From Oscarella lobularis (taxonomy: Eukaryota > Porifera > Homoscleromorpha > Homosclerophorida > Oscarellidae): a stretch of 64,000 nt of DNA. The notes under the pieces were generated by a model. It was not told where the DNA came from and ran no database searches. It was given only the letters and a program-made list of their open reading frames with translations. Positions within the stretch are counted from its first letter, which is position 1, and every line of letters begins with the position of its first letter. A program made the translations under genes and the position numbers. Below are positions 10,257 to 21,796 of the stretch, in pieces. The stretch lies in NCBI RefSeq assembly GCF_947507565.1, contig NC_089191.1:1178001-1242000 (forward strand), written 5' to 3'.

Positions 10257-11310
10257 CTCCACTTGGGACACTCATTGCATACTGTCTATAGCGCTACTGT
10301 TATTTTTTGTGTGTGTGCTTTTTTCTGTGTGCTGCGGTCTTTTTTTCAATTATCGCGAAAGTTCGTTCAAGCGTGATCGAGTGCGCACGCGCAGGGTCAA
10401 AGGGGCGACACAAGAATTAGAAGGACAAATCTGGGTAATCTAGCGTTGAAATGGATTGTCCCGATATTGCTTCTTCTTAGCTGAGACTGGTGTAGTGCGC
10501 TACGCCTCGGAATCGATGTAATTCTCGACGACGTACTTGCTTACGGATTATTCCGTCTCGCAAAAACCCAACCGATAGTTTAAGTGAGTGGATGTGGATG
10601 TGAATGGAATAGTCGCGTCTGCTAGTCGCGGTTCGCATAGTTTCTAGAGGAAATTTAGAAAACATGTTTGTGTGTCTAAATACCTGCGTAGTAGCATGCT
10701 CCGGGAGGCCGAGGGGCCGCGGTACCTTAGTATGCAGTTACGTACGCTTTAGTCCGAACAAAGAAAGCTGCATATACATGTACACTTCGTGCTCGTTAAC
10801 ATACGTATCTCCTTGGAGCCTAATTAAATTAAGTATTGCGCTATGTGCAGTTGTTGTGCATGCATTTAGTATTAATTTTATTCAATGCTCACGAGACTTG
10901 ACGGACAGCCAAGAGCGTTGCCGTTTGCACTTTGTTTGACCGTTGTCGTCAGAGCCTGCATCACTAGTGTGTCATCATCATTCATAAGGGTACCCAAAAT
11001 TCAGCTTAGGCATGCTTGTTTGCCGCTCTCAGTACTGTACCGAGCATGTGCTATTCTAATAGCTGCTTCTCTAGGAAGGTTCATCTACTTGTGCTTACCT
11101 TTTATAGCCGAATTTGCTAATGAAGCAACACTAACTGCAGAATTAGGCTAAAGCAGAGCAGAAAGCAAAGTCTGCATGATCACGTGAGCGTCTCACTTGA
11201 CTTGTAACTTGAAAGCACCTACTTCAACGCGAGTACACGATGCATTTAGCTCGTAACGATATTCGGCACATAATCATAATAGTGTTTCTCTATTCGTAGA
11301 GCTTTGGACG
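10257..11310. other. Intergenic spacer between the two RHS copies
   Basis: No gene is recognised. The last 130 bp resemble the 5' flank of the upstream RHS gene, including CACGTGAGCG at 11181. Short ORFs here have no recognisable content. Confidence 0.5.
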
Positions 11311-14300
11311 ATGAAAGCGATCGCCAGTCTTCTAATTCTTTCCTTGACAATTGTCGTCGACGCTGACTTACCCGATTGCCCCACATCGTGCACGGGAAAG
11401 TGCTCGTATAAGGAAACCCCGGGATCGTTACCAATCGACGTATCAGCGGACGGCCAAGGAGGAATGACGGCGATTATAGGAATTCAAGTTCCGCGCGGCA
11501 CGGGCGGTCGCGAGCCGGGCTTCACTCTCAAATACAGCAACAACGCGGGCAACGGACGGATTGGTTTGGGCTGGCAGCTTGTCGTACCTTCCATCAATAG
11601 CACGCTGTCCAAAACGGCACATGGAGAACGGCGTGTCGGCGGGAGTGAGTTTCACCGTCGACGACGTCTTCTGCGTGAGCGGCACTCAATTGGTTCTCGT
11701 CGAAGGCACGGATGAGAATCTTTCGGTGTACGACGGAACGCAGTTCTACGCGGATCGATACGATCGAATTCTCTATCAACCTTTTGGGCCTCGCAATACG
11801 CGACTGAATCGTGACGTCACCGGACCCGAGTACTGGATCGCTAGCACGTCGTTCACGTGTATGGGCAGACGCCGGATTCGCTCGTGACGAACGACGACGG
11901 AGTCGTGCTCTCTTGGGAGCAAACTGCGAGATGGATCCGTTTGGAAACGCAATTAATCTAACCTACGTCGACTACGGTGACAACGGCGCCAGAGATAGAT
12001 ACTTGAGTAAAATCAAATACGCTGAAGGGACGGCGTCGGTTGAGTTTAACTACGAGATTCGTCCGGATCCCATTGTGTCTTACTTTTCCGGTATGGAGTT
12101 GCTGACCAGTCGTCGTTTGACGACAATTAGCACGTCTTCGGCTGTTCCCGTCGAAGACGGTTTTGGCGTCGAGACGGCTCCCGTTTATGTACTCAGCTAC
12201 GCGACGTCGTCTCTGAGTGGCGCAAGTCTGCTCCTGAGTGGCGCAAGTCTGCTCGAGAGCGTGCAACTCTGTTCGGGATGTTTTGAGTTGTGTCAGCCGC
12301 CGCTTCAACTGACGTACGAAAGCCCGTCGCCTATCGATATTCCGAGCTTAGCGATTCCGTACGTTTTCGAGATGAATAGCAGCGATACGAGCATGTTCGT
12401 TCAATTCTTGCCCGGAATAACGCCCTACAGTCCTGGCGGATTTCCTCTGTATTCACTATGCAGCGTACACGGCCGCGAGCCCATCGTCTATCCGTCTCAG
12501 ACGGTCATCGAAGATTCGAACGCTCAACTGAATGTTGACGCCAACGGCGACGGCGTCACCGATCTTCTGTTCGTTCAGTACGACGCGAAGTTTGGAATCA
12601 GTACCGTTCTGTTTCTCAGCCGAGGGGACGGTAATTTCGACGCGGTGACGTCGTCGTTTCGAAAGCCGACCGTTCCGTTTTCGGGCTCGCCCGACGATTG
12701 TTGCGCGTGGGGAGCTCTTGAGCTCTACGCCGATTCTCTCTTTTTAGACAATCGGGATTTTTTCTCGACGTCTCATAACGTTTTGCGAACGATATAAATG
12801 GCGACGGAAAACGGCGGTCGTCCAGGCGGTCGAAAGAACATCATAACGAAAAAAGGACATTGTCCTTCGGAGATGCCGGAAGTGCTCATATTCTACGTCA
12901 AAGGAACGGGCGGTGGAAACCTCGCCTCGCAGGGAACGGTCGTCGGTCGTCAAGACTTTAATTTCAGAACGACCAAAGGCTGCTCGGTTCTTCTCTCCGA
13001 CATAACGGACAGTCTCTATCAGGACATCGTGATTACGTGCGCTGACGACGAGGGATGGCGCGTGTGGACGATTCTCGGCAATTCGAATTTCACGTGGTCG
13101 GAAAGGATCGCCTTTTCGGGTATCGTTCCCGAGGCCTCGTTGCCCAACGGGCAGAATTTCAGTCGAAACGGTCAGGTCAATCGAATCCTAGCTCGCGATC
13201 TCAACGGTGACGGATCGCCCGAACTCGTCATGGTAACGCCGACGGAGAACGGAATCGAGGTTCGTGTCTCGAGCTTAATGGTCAACGGATCGGATCGTCT
13301 ACGCCAATCTACGGCAGTAAGATAACTATCACGCTGTCGACGGACGTTGTCGGATCGAAGGCGCTCTCGGCGTTCTTCGTCGACGTGCCTGGGAGCTTTA
13401 CTCGATTGATCGTCAGCTCGGCTAACGAGTCAGGTTCGTACGTGTACGCGGCGCAGAGTCTAGGGAACTTTGGCCTGAGTTATGCGGTGGCGTTGCCTCG
13501 GGGTCCCGCGTGCGCTTCGAATACCGTCGTTCTCGCGGCCGATGTCAACGGCGACTCTCGTCCCGAGCTTCTCGCTATAAGTCCCGGTAACGGTAGCGTC
13601 GGGCTCGCCGTGCACGTCGTCGCCTTGACGACGGATGAGAAAGTTTTCGGTAGGACGTTTTCTCGCCAATATCCTGCGATCGTGTCTCCTCCCAGCAGCG
13701 ACATTAAACTATCCGATTCAATCATTACGGCTGATTTTACCGGAGACGGGCGAGTCGATATTGCCCTGTTTCGCATTCCGTACTACACCAACGGAAAGCA
13801 TTCGTACTGCACCGTGTACGATTCCGTGTGGCACCCTGTTATCTATGCTCTTCCGTCCGTAAGAATTCCTCTGTCGCCTTTCGATCGACTCACGCGACTC
13901 GTCGACGGCAACGGGTTGACTACTCGTATCAATTACGCTCTCATGACGAACGCCGCGGTTTACAAGAGTCTCGTAATTCCCAGTATGCTCATTGTCAGAC
14001 GTGGCCAAATTAACGCGAGTGCAATAGCGTCGCTGATTCCAAACGTCATCTACACGCCGTCGGCCCGATTTCTCGTGCAGGGGATAGACAAGGATAACGC
14101 GCTGGGCGATGGAAACTTCAGTTCGACTCGATCGCGGTTTTGCGAGACACGCGCGGCTACGGATCGCTCGGCTTTCAGTATGTCTTCGCTTTCACAGCGA
14201 GACGTCGTTGTCGCAGCTCACGTATCACAGTCGCAATTTTCTCGCGCACATGCACGGTCATCCCGTGCGGATCGAAACGTATCGATGCTCCGATTCGATG

Positions 14301-14510
14301 AGACAAGCGATTTTGATATCTTGGCAAACGAACGAATGATTGTCCGCTCAGAAGCTTCCGACGAGCACTACCGAGCGCACGAACAGGGGCAAGAATGTAT
14401 TCAAGTACGAATCGTATATGATTGTGTTGTCAAAGCAGGAGCAGTTGACATACACAAAAGACGGGGAGTTTCGCACATTGGAAAAGTATCATCTAAAGAA
14501 ACTGATGCAA
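11311..14510 (+). pseudogene. Truncated, frameshifted tandem copy of the SpvB/FG-GAP/RHS gene
   Basis: The copy keeps a start codon and signal peptide (11311) and matches the intact gene over its first roughly 1,060 codons, through the SpvB module, the FG-GAP loops and the start of the TcdB-middle region. The homologous frame changes near 11570, 11850, 12790, 13305 and 14120 and breaks again around 14340. At least one break is a small deletion: compared with the intact gene, about 10 bp are missing near 11848. A 21-bp segment is duplicated in tandem at about 12210-12255. Homology ends near 14.5 kb, so the whole RHS barrel, core and C-terminal tail are absent. No set of introns repairs all the breaks, so this is a decayed duplicate. 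Several segments remain very similar to the parent, which suggests a recent duplication or gene conversion. Confidence 0.85.
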
Positions 14511-14681
14511 TTGGTTTGTTCTGGCCTGTCCCCTTCCGTTGAAACGCTGTTTATAACTCATTAGGGCGCTAAAGGAGAAACAAGGGCCTACAGTATATCG
14601 ACCCCACTAACAGTAGTTGTCCCTCCTGTTAGAGCTCTTTAGGTGACATAGTCCTAAGGTAGCGTGCAAACCAATTGCATC

Positions 14682-14740
14682 AGCTCTTCTCCACTTCTTC
14701 GCCACTTCTTCACCAATTCGTCGCCAATTCTTCTCCGTCG
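14682..14740. repeat. Short C/T-rich tandem repeat
   Basis: A degenerate tandem array of a unit of about 12 bp resembling TTCTTCGCCACT runs through the spacer after the pseudogene. No gene is seen in 14511-14964. Confidence 0.5.
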
Positions 14741-14964
14741 TTTCTTAGAGCCACTAGCTACTGCATCCAGAGTCGGTCAACGTTTTTTCTGTTTGACGAA
14801 CGCGTGTATGTCGACAACTCTACGGATGATATGCAGCTAACGGTTCCGAAAAAATCTGACAGACAGAAAACAACAAACTCAGCAAAAACAGACTCATCAG
14901 CAGCATGCAGCTGAGGAAACCATATGCCTTTGCAGTGCAATGTTTTTCACTACGGGTGCAAGCG

Positions 14965-15486
14965 CTACTTTCTTCCCCAGATCTTCTTAATCTTTTTCCA
15001 ACCTTCTTTAACGACGACAACGGTGTCCTTGGCCTGCTGAACTTTCTTTTTGGACCAGCTCCATCTTCTGCGTCGTTCTCCGCTTGCATTTCCCGCAGAG
15101 AAAATAAATGCCAGGTCTTGTGAGGAATCGAGATTGACTTCGATTCGCAGAACAATGCTCGTCGGCGGGACAACAGCGTTCTCATCAGTGAACGATACCG
15201 GATTTTCCTCTTGCTTTTCGATCATCTTGTCCACCTCCGCTTCGGTGATGATTTCCGGAACTTCGTTATGAACTTCGGTGAGATGCTCTATGAACAAGTC
15301 GTGCGTGCTCTCTCTTTCGTAGATCAGTTTTTTGACGTCCTGTCTTGTTCCGTCGTTGCGCAAGTACGCGGCGACGATGACGGTGACGTCGAAACCGATC
15401 TCCTTTAATTTGATCAGCGTTTCCGGATATATCTCTTTACCGACGTCCGTGTCTGTCATTTCAAACTCCACTTTCTTTTCATCCAA
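14965..15486 (-). CDS. Hypothetical protein, probably a terminal exon
   Basis: The frame encodes about 170 residues of ordinary composition: an acidic, Ile/Val-rich N-terminal part and a very basic, Trp-containing C-terminus (RRRRWSWSKKK, then WKKIKKIWGRK). I recognise no family. The reading frame has no upstream ATG before a stop. The first internal ATG is about ten codons in (MTDTD), and a plausible 3' splice acceptor (TTCATTCTAG) lies just upstream at about 15496. It is therefore either a protein starting at that Met or the last exon of a longer minus-strand gene. The cationic amphipathic tail could bind membrane or nucleic acid; this is speculation. Confidence 0.45.
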   Translation of the reverse strand: MDEKKVEFEMTDTDVGKEIYPETLIKLKEIGFDVTVIVAAYLRNDGTRQDVKKLIYERESTHDLFIEHLTEVHNEVPEIITEAEVDKMIEKQEENPVSFTDENAVVPPTSIVLRIEVNLDSSQDLAFIFSAGNASGERRRRWSWSKKKVQQAKDTVVVVKEGWKKIKKIWGRK

Positions 15487-15496
15487 AACGTTTCCT

Positions 15497-16579
15497 AGAA
15501 TGAAGAGCCAGTAACGTCAAAGAACGAAATCTTTATATTTGTTGTGCACCATATATCTCCGACAAGGTTACGAAAGATCAGATACTGATACAAGTACTTA
15601 TTTCCAGTGTAGGCTAGACTAGAGTACAACAAATACTCTTTCCTTTGTCAAATGTTTACAGATTTGTGTTCGAAATTGTTTGAGCGGGTTATAATGGGCG
15701 TTTAGTCAGTACCCCTTCTTTACATGCCAGCTATAAAATCGCTTCTTATTTCTCCCTACCTCTGGCCGCAATTGCAGCAGCTGCGACGAAAAGAAGAGTG
15801 TAGAACGACATGTCCTGTGTCAGTTCCTCAGAGGATGTGCTGCTCGACTACCTCAGCAGGGTGTATACTTATACGCTGCTGATGCAATAAGAATAATTGC
15901 GTAAGCAGTGTCAGTATTAAATTACTACGCATCCGTTTTCCGCATTTTACTAGTTTACGCCACTCAACTGCATTAGTCTACCTATCTAACACTTTCTATA
16001 CAGAAAGTAAATAGAAACGACGCTTCGCTGACTTCCATGTGCGCTGAATCCGAACCGTATTTGCTTTGAATGACATCACAGGGTTCGTCTGGTCGGCAGA
16101 TGCATGCATGCTACTTCGGCGCTAGCTTGTCATACGACCATGCATATACTTTGTAAGGGAAAAAGGCCGTTAGATCCAATCGAGTAGGTGTCGACGGAAC
16201 CTTTGATTGACGTAGAATTTTACTTGCGACGAGTCTATTTTTATTTGGCTAATTCCTGTAAGAGACGCTTCTTGATCGCCGCATTCTTGACCCTTGAGAG
16301 TTGAGACTTTCCGTTTTAGCAAAAAATATATTCATCAAGCGCAGGCTTCTCTTTGAAAAGCCGAACGAAATGATTATTTTACTCTTGCGATACAAAAGTA
16401 GTATAAAATCTCTAGAAGAATACCGAGCCTACTGTGGCACAGTCCAACCTTGATGAAACGCAGTTTAGGCTTAGCTGTTCTGTTGCGTAGCAGAATATAC
16501 CGGTACTGATCGGCTTCTTTTAGTCAAATTCACGTAAGTGTATGAACTATGCTACTCTGCCACGCCTACATTTAGCAAT
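15497..16579. other. No gene recognised
   Basis: AT-rich spacer with no ORF of recognisable content and no clear repeat. Confidence 0.4.
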
Positions 16580-16581
16580 TA

Positions 16582-18260
16582 GAGTAGGACCTCGGCTTTC
16601 GGACATTCTGCGATTTCGGACGCTCGCACAGCAAATCTAGCGAACCGATTCTGGCTTCCTATGGCGCATTTGAAAGCCCAATCCCTGCCAGGAAGATGTG
16701 CCAGAGCGCGAATCAATAGACCAAACCCTCATGATTTTATGAGAAGATTAGCGCGCGCAGGTCAAATCCTCCGCTTTCGGACAGCAGTATCGCTTTCGGA
16801 CACGTATGCGTAGCTCATTCAAATTTTAATGTTTCGCCTAGAATTTTTTTCACAAAATTCTCTATCATAGAGCTTTCGAACGCAGTAAAGCTTTAGCCAA
16901 ATGGTCTAGTCTATCGCATGCTAAAAATCGACGAATATACCGACATCGCACCTCGGTGTTCGGACACCAGTTATTCCGTTTGCAAAGCCCAAATCCGTTT
17001 CTAAAAGGACATTCTAAATTTTCTGTAAGGTATTTGATACGATTTTCAAAAGCAGCTTGAAAAAGAGTAACTTTGCTAAGCAATTGGGCTGTTTAGTGCA
17101 TGAAAATGCATTTCTTGGGTTTGCTTTAGTAGCCATAAAACTAAATATAGCAACGAAAATACCCAAACTGGCACAGAAGCAAGCGGTGCGAAGAAAAAGT
17201 CACCCTAAAACTTCGTATTAATGAAAAATTCTGCCGCATACAGTACTTTACGCCAAATGCATTTTTCGTGCTGATTTTTATCGCAACGTCAGAAACATTA
17301 CATAAAAGTACGCCTTTTTACAGTATCTGTCTCTGGAGTGCTCTTCCATAAGTAGAGCAAGTACATTTTTAGCAGCATCGAGTTTCATGAAGATATCACA
17401 GCCAGAGTGTGATACCAAGAATCTGAAATTCGATCTTTATATAAGAGCACTCAAACTGAAATTCTTAGAACGCAATAGACAAATTAATAAACGCAGATGG
17501 TCAGCTTGACGTAGCCTGAGCTCTTGGCAATATACCATAAACAGTACAGACACTATGATAAAGTTTGAACAAACTGCATTTTGCGTAACGTCCTGTACTG
17601 GTATGTGACAGAATTTTTCAATAATGTGAAATTTTAGGGTGACTTTTTCTTCGCACCGCTTGCTTCTGTGCCAGTTTGGGTATTTTCGTTGCTATATTTA
17701 GTTTTATGGCTACTAAAGCAAACTCAAGAAATGCATTTTCATGCACTAAACAGCCCAATTGCTTAGCAAAGTTACTCTTTTTCAAGCTGCTTTTGAAAAT
17801 CGTATCAAATACCTTACAGAAAATTTAGAATGTCCTTTTAGAAACGGATTTGGGCTTTGCAAACGGAATAACTGGTGTCCGAACACCGAGGTGCGATGTC
17901 GGTATATTCGTCGATTTTTAGCATGCGATAGACTAGACCATTTGGCTAAAGCTTTACTGCGTTCGAAAGCTCTATGATAGAGAATTTTGTGAAAAAAATT
18001 CTAGGCGAAACATTAAAATTTGAATGAGCTACGCATACGTGTCCGAAAGCGATACTGCTGTCCGAAAGCGGAGGATTTGACCTGCGCGCGCTAATCTTCT
18101 CATAAAATCATGAGGGTTTGGTCTATTGATTCGCGCTCTGGCACATCTTCCTGGCAGGGATTGGGCTTTCAAATGCGCCATAGGAAGCCAGAATCAGTTC
18201 GCTAGATTTGCTGTGCGAGCGTCCGAAATCGCAGAATGTCCGAAAGCCGAGGTCCTACTC
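16582..18260. mobile_element. Long-TIR DNA element flanked by TA (mariner-like insertion)
   Basis: About 630 bp at 16582-17213 are repeated almost exactly in reverse complement at 17633-18260, around a 419-bp unique centre. The ends are GAGTAGGACC / GGTCCTACTC, and both flanks are TA (16580-16581 and 18261-18262), as in TA-targeting Tc1/mariner elements. Each arm carries several copies of the subterminal motif TTTCGGAC, or its variant GTTCGGAC, which could be transposase-binding sites. The two arms encode the same 72-codon ORF in opposite orientation; it has no recognisable domain. No DDE transposase is visible. Confidence 0.75.
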
Positions 18261-18262
18261 TA

Positions 18263-19297
18263 TGAGCTGAGTCGATAACGTTCTGTGAAACAGCGGATGG
18301 CGCAGAAGTATGTCCGGCCCGCTTCAGATCCAATTTGAGCCGCACGTACAATCTTTAAAATCGTGGCAAAGAAACCATTTATAGCTCAAACACACCAGGG
18401 CACGAGTTAGGGAAAGAAGCCAGGATACGAGGCTACAGGCTACGATACGAGCTTCAGACAGAAGCTGTATCTACGAAACAAGAATATGGTTGATTCTTGG
18501 TTTATTTTTTCTTGGTTTAGTGTTTTTTAGCATTCAAAGTAAATTCGTCATAAGTAACTAATTTCTTTCTCAGGACAAAACTCTCAGTGACATCTGAGTT
18601 GAAAATTGCGCAGAGAGTTCCTGGTGAATAGCCATCTGCTTCTCTCTAATATGGTTTCAAATTCTCGTCATGCAGGCCTTTCCCCGCCAGCTGCGCTAAG
18701 CGTATACACGTATTATAGCGAGACGAGCAAAAAATACAGCTTGTTATCACTCTTCGCTCTATAATCGTTCAGACTGACGAATCTGTGCTGGCGCCGCGGT
18801 TGAGAAAATAATGGGGTGTGCGGGCTTCCCGGCCCCCGCGGGAACATTTTGTAGAACACGGCAGGTCAAAGAAAGATATCGGGCGTGGTTTGCTTAATTT
18901 TTTTGCCTTTGATATGTAACTCTAGGCGCACTATAAGATCTTGAAAGAAGCGCGAGAAAAAAGCAAAAAGGCGTGAGAAAATTTGAAGTCTCGTGTCCAG
19001 ATAGGCTCTCTCCCGCCCGGATGTTCCATCCTGGGAGGCAAGGCACAAATTCTTCATCTTACTGTCTTTGCCCGAAGCTCCATTCGTCTCCTTCTTTTGA
19101 TGACGATGGGTAGGCAATAATTACACTGCGTTCGGTTCCTGACCGAAGAGAGCGTCGTTTCGATCTAATCCTCTTCGCTTCCCAGATACCCCTTTTGCCC
19201 ATATATCATTTTCAAGCGTGGCCCGTGCCGGGAGAGAGAAAGAGCCGGTCAAATCTGCGGCAGTGCAAATACACTTTGCACTACGGATCTACTGTAG
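18263..19297. other. No gene recognised
   Basis: Spacer without recognisable coding content. It holds a GC-rich stretch near 18.82-18.85 kb. Confidence 0.4.
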
Positions 19298-19299
19298 TA

Positions 19300-20188
19300 C
19301 AGTGCACGCCACCATAAACTTCCAAAATCTAAAGCTCGCTATATCGCTCTAAATTTCGCGTACGAGGCTTTCGAAGGCATTCCCAGATTCAGGAAAGTCT
19401 AAACTATTTTTGGGGTGGGTCGCGGAATCATAGAACGTAGTTAGTTCCTTAGCCAATAGAAAGGAGCCCTTTAATCACGTGCAATGACGTCACAAAGGAG
19501 TGACGCCAAAAGAGGGTCTCTCGAAGAAGGCGAGAAACGCCCAGAAATTCTTTCTACAACTCGCATAGGACGCATTATGTACTAATAAAGTAATTGTCAT
19601 TCACAAAATCTAAAACGGACCCTCGTAACGCCGAAAATCGGAGCGGTTTTCTTTCTAAAACTGGTGCGCGCGCTAGACCGAAAATAGCACATTCTTTCGG
19701 CGTTCAAATCTCGAAAACGAAGCCGAATTCGAGAAATCCCTCAGATGAAAAGTTAGATCTACCCTTTCCCTACGCATCAATTAGAAAAAATTTGAACCAT
19801 AGGGTTCGCTGTCATAGAAAAATCGCGAAAACGAGAAGGACCTAATCAGCGAAAAATTGCTTTTTCGCGAAAACGATCGCCTCAATCGCAAATCGCTTAG
19901 ATGAAAATTTAGATAAACTAATGAGATACAGAAAACGTTAGGTGGGGTTTGGCGCGATGCTCATAGAAAGCCAAAAAATCGCAAAATCCAAAACGACTCG
20001 CAAACTCAGAAGTTATTTTTTTCTGACGAACTGGTGAAGTGATTAAGCTCACTTTTGTACTGAAATGTTTGCGCAAAGTGTCTTTTTCCGGAATCACGGG
20101 TACCAGAAACCCCAAAATTAAAAGAATTCGAATTTCGCGAGCATTAGAGCGCGATAGTAATTTTGGAAGTTTATGGTGGCGTGCACTG
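19300..20188. mobile_element. Non-autonomous TA-flanked element with ~30-bp TIRs
   Basis: The ends are perfect inverted repeats beginning CAGTGCACGCCACCATAAAC (19300) with its reverse complement ending at 20188. Both flanks are TA. A CAGTG start and TA duplication are typical of Tc1/mariner-related elements. The 830-bp interior has only short ORFs and no transposase. Confidence 0.65.
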
Positions 20189-20190
20189 TA

Positions 20191-21796
20191 TCTCTGTAAA
20201 ACGCATCCGGGTAACCGTCAACGGAAGAGAAGACGATCTGATCTGTTTGTTGTTGCCACGGAAGTTACCTACGAGTCGCGCGTGCGCAAGACCTCCTTCG
20301 TGACTTCAGCTGCCGTCATGGTTTTCTCGCAACCAGACGCTTGACACGCTGTGATCTACGTCTGGCCAGCTTGCAGGCATGCTTTATAGCTAAAGTACTG
20401 CGTCTTTGCGACTTCATTTCACCTGTATTTTTGCTCGAAACACCGTCGGATCGCACTACACTGTACTTCTTTCCGACTTAGCCCATTACAATTGCAAAAT
20501 CGACTCGGTCACAGTGAGAAACTTTGAAGTTGAACGCAAAAGAACGAGTAAAGTGAGATTTCGCCAAGGCGAGGATCGAGGCCCGGATCCGAGAGGCTAT
20601 ATAGAACTAGCTGTACAAGGCAGCTAGGGGACGAGGCTAAACCCAAAGCGATATATGGAGCGGGAATCAATGAGGTCTCGATAAATGATTGGATTACGTG
20701 TATATCGCTTATCTATACAGGAATAGACGTCTCCCACTCCAACAGTTCCCCGCTGCCTTACTCATGTTTGTACGCCTACATCGGCTTTGATTCGTCATAT
20801 CACCGCCTATAGCTACATGGTGAACTCAAGCTAGCTGCATAGGAACGGCATCATCGTACGAAAAGGTGAATACGTTCTGAGAGTAGATGTAAACATCGTT
20901 ACAACTCTACTGAGTTCTGCACCGTTCTGCACTGTGGAGAGATGCTTTAGTTACAGCTGCATAATATTATAGAACTCAAATTATTTAATTAAGCCATTTT
21001 TGGACAAAGGCTTCTTCTTAGCTTTCTTCCCTAAATTATTAGGACATTTACGGAAGAACCCTTCATGAAGCAGTGTCCTGTAACGCTTCTGCATGGTACG
21101 GTGAAGTATCTAGTTTGAGAATGGCAGAGAGAAATTCATTCACTGATTGGAAAAAGAAAGACTGCATATCTTTTTCTTTTCAAATATAGCTGACTCCCAA
21201 CATACGGTGAGCGGCAAAGTTCACTTCATTTTGTGGCTCGTTCCGATGCTGTCGAGTCAATACCTATTCTACTTCAAGCCAAATTTAAAGCAGCACAAAT
21301 TCGTTTAAAACAGCAGTTTGTGTGGTGGTTCACTTTACTTATTATGTTGCCGGCGTACTGAATTACACGCTACCATTGAAAGAATACATTCCTTCTGTAT
21401 CCATAGGAAGATGGGCTACTAACACTATGTTAGATTTTTTTGGGAGACCCCTATGTGGTGCTACATGTATAGTAGATTGGTTCTAAAGGAGATCAATCGG
21501 TGTCAACGCTTCTGAGAGAACCAACGGACCAATTTGGCATTCGTTGCAGCAAGCCGGAAACACTTTGGGCGTTTCCGCTTCCCCAAACTACACTAGCATT
21601 TTCCTGATCACGCATGATTATTCATTCATTCATTCATTTAATTTGTCTCGCCTGATTTGAACACGCGCTTGTGTGGGCATCTCTTCTCGATAGAGGCCAT
21701 CTGACATTCAATAGCAGTAGAATTTTTCCTGAAACATCAGACACATACAACAAATAGGAATTCGCAATAGAAATGCGTTCAACGTTACGGCTTTCT
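20191..21796. other. No gene recognised; short (ATTC)n microsatellite
   Basis: The spacer has no recognisable gene. A (ATTC)n tract lies at about 21619-21638. Confidence 0.4.

Noticed and set aside
16865..17977. Two identical 72-codon ORFs
   Set aside because: They are the same sequence in the two arms of an inverted repeat, without a recognisable domain.
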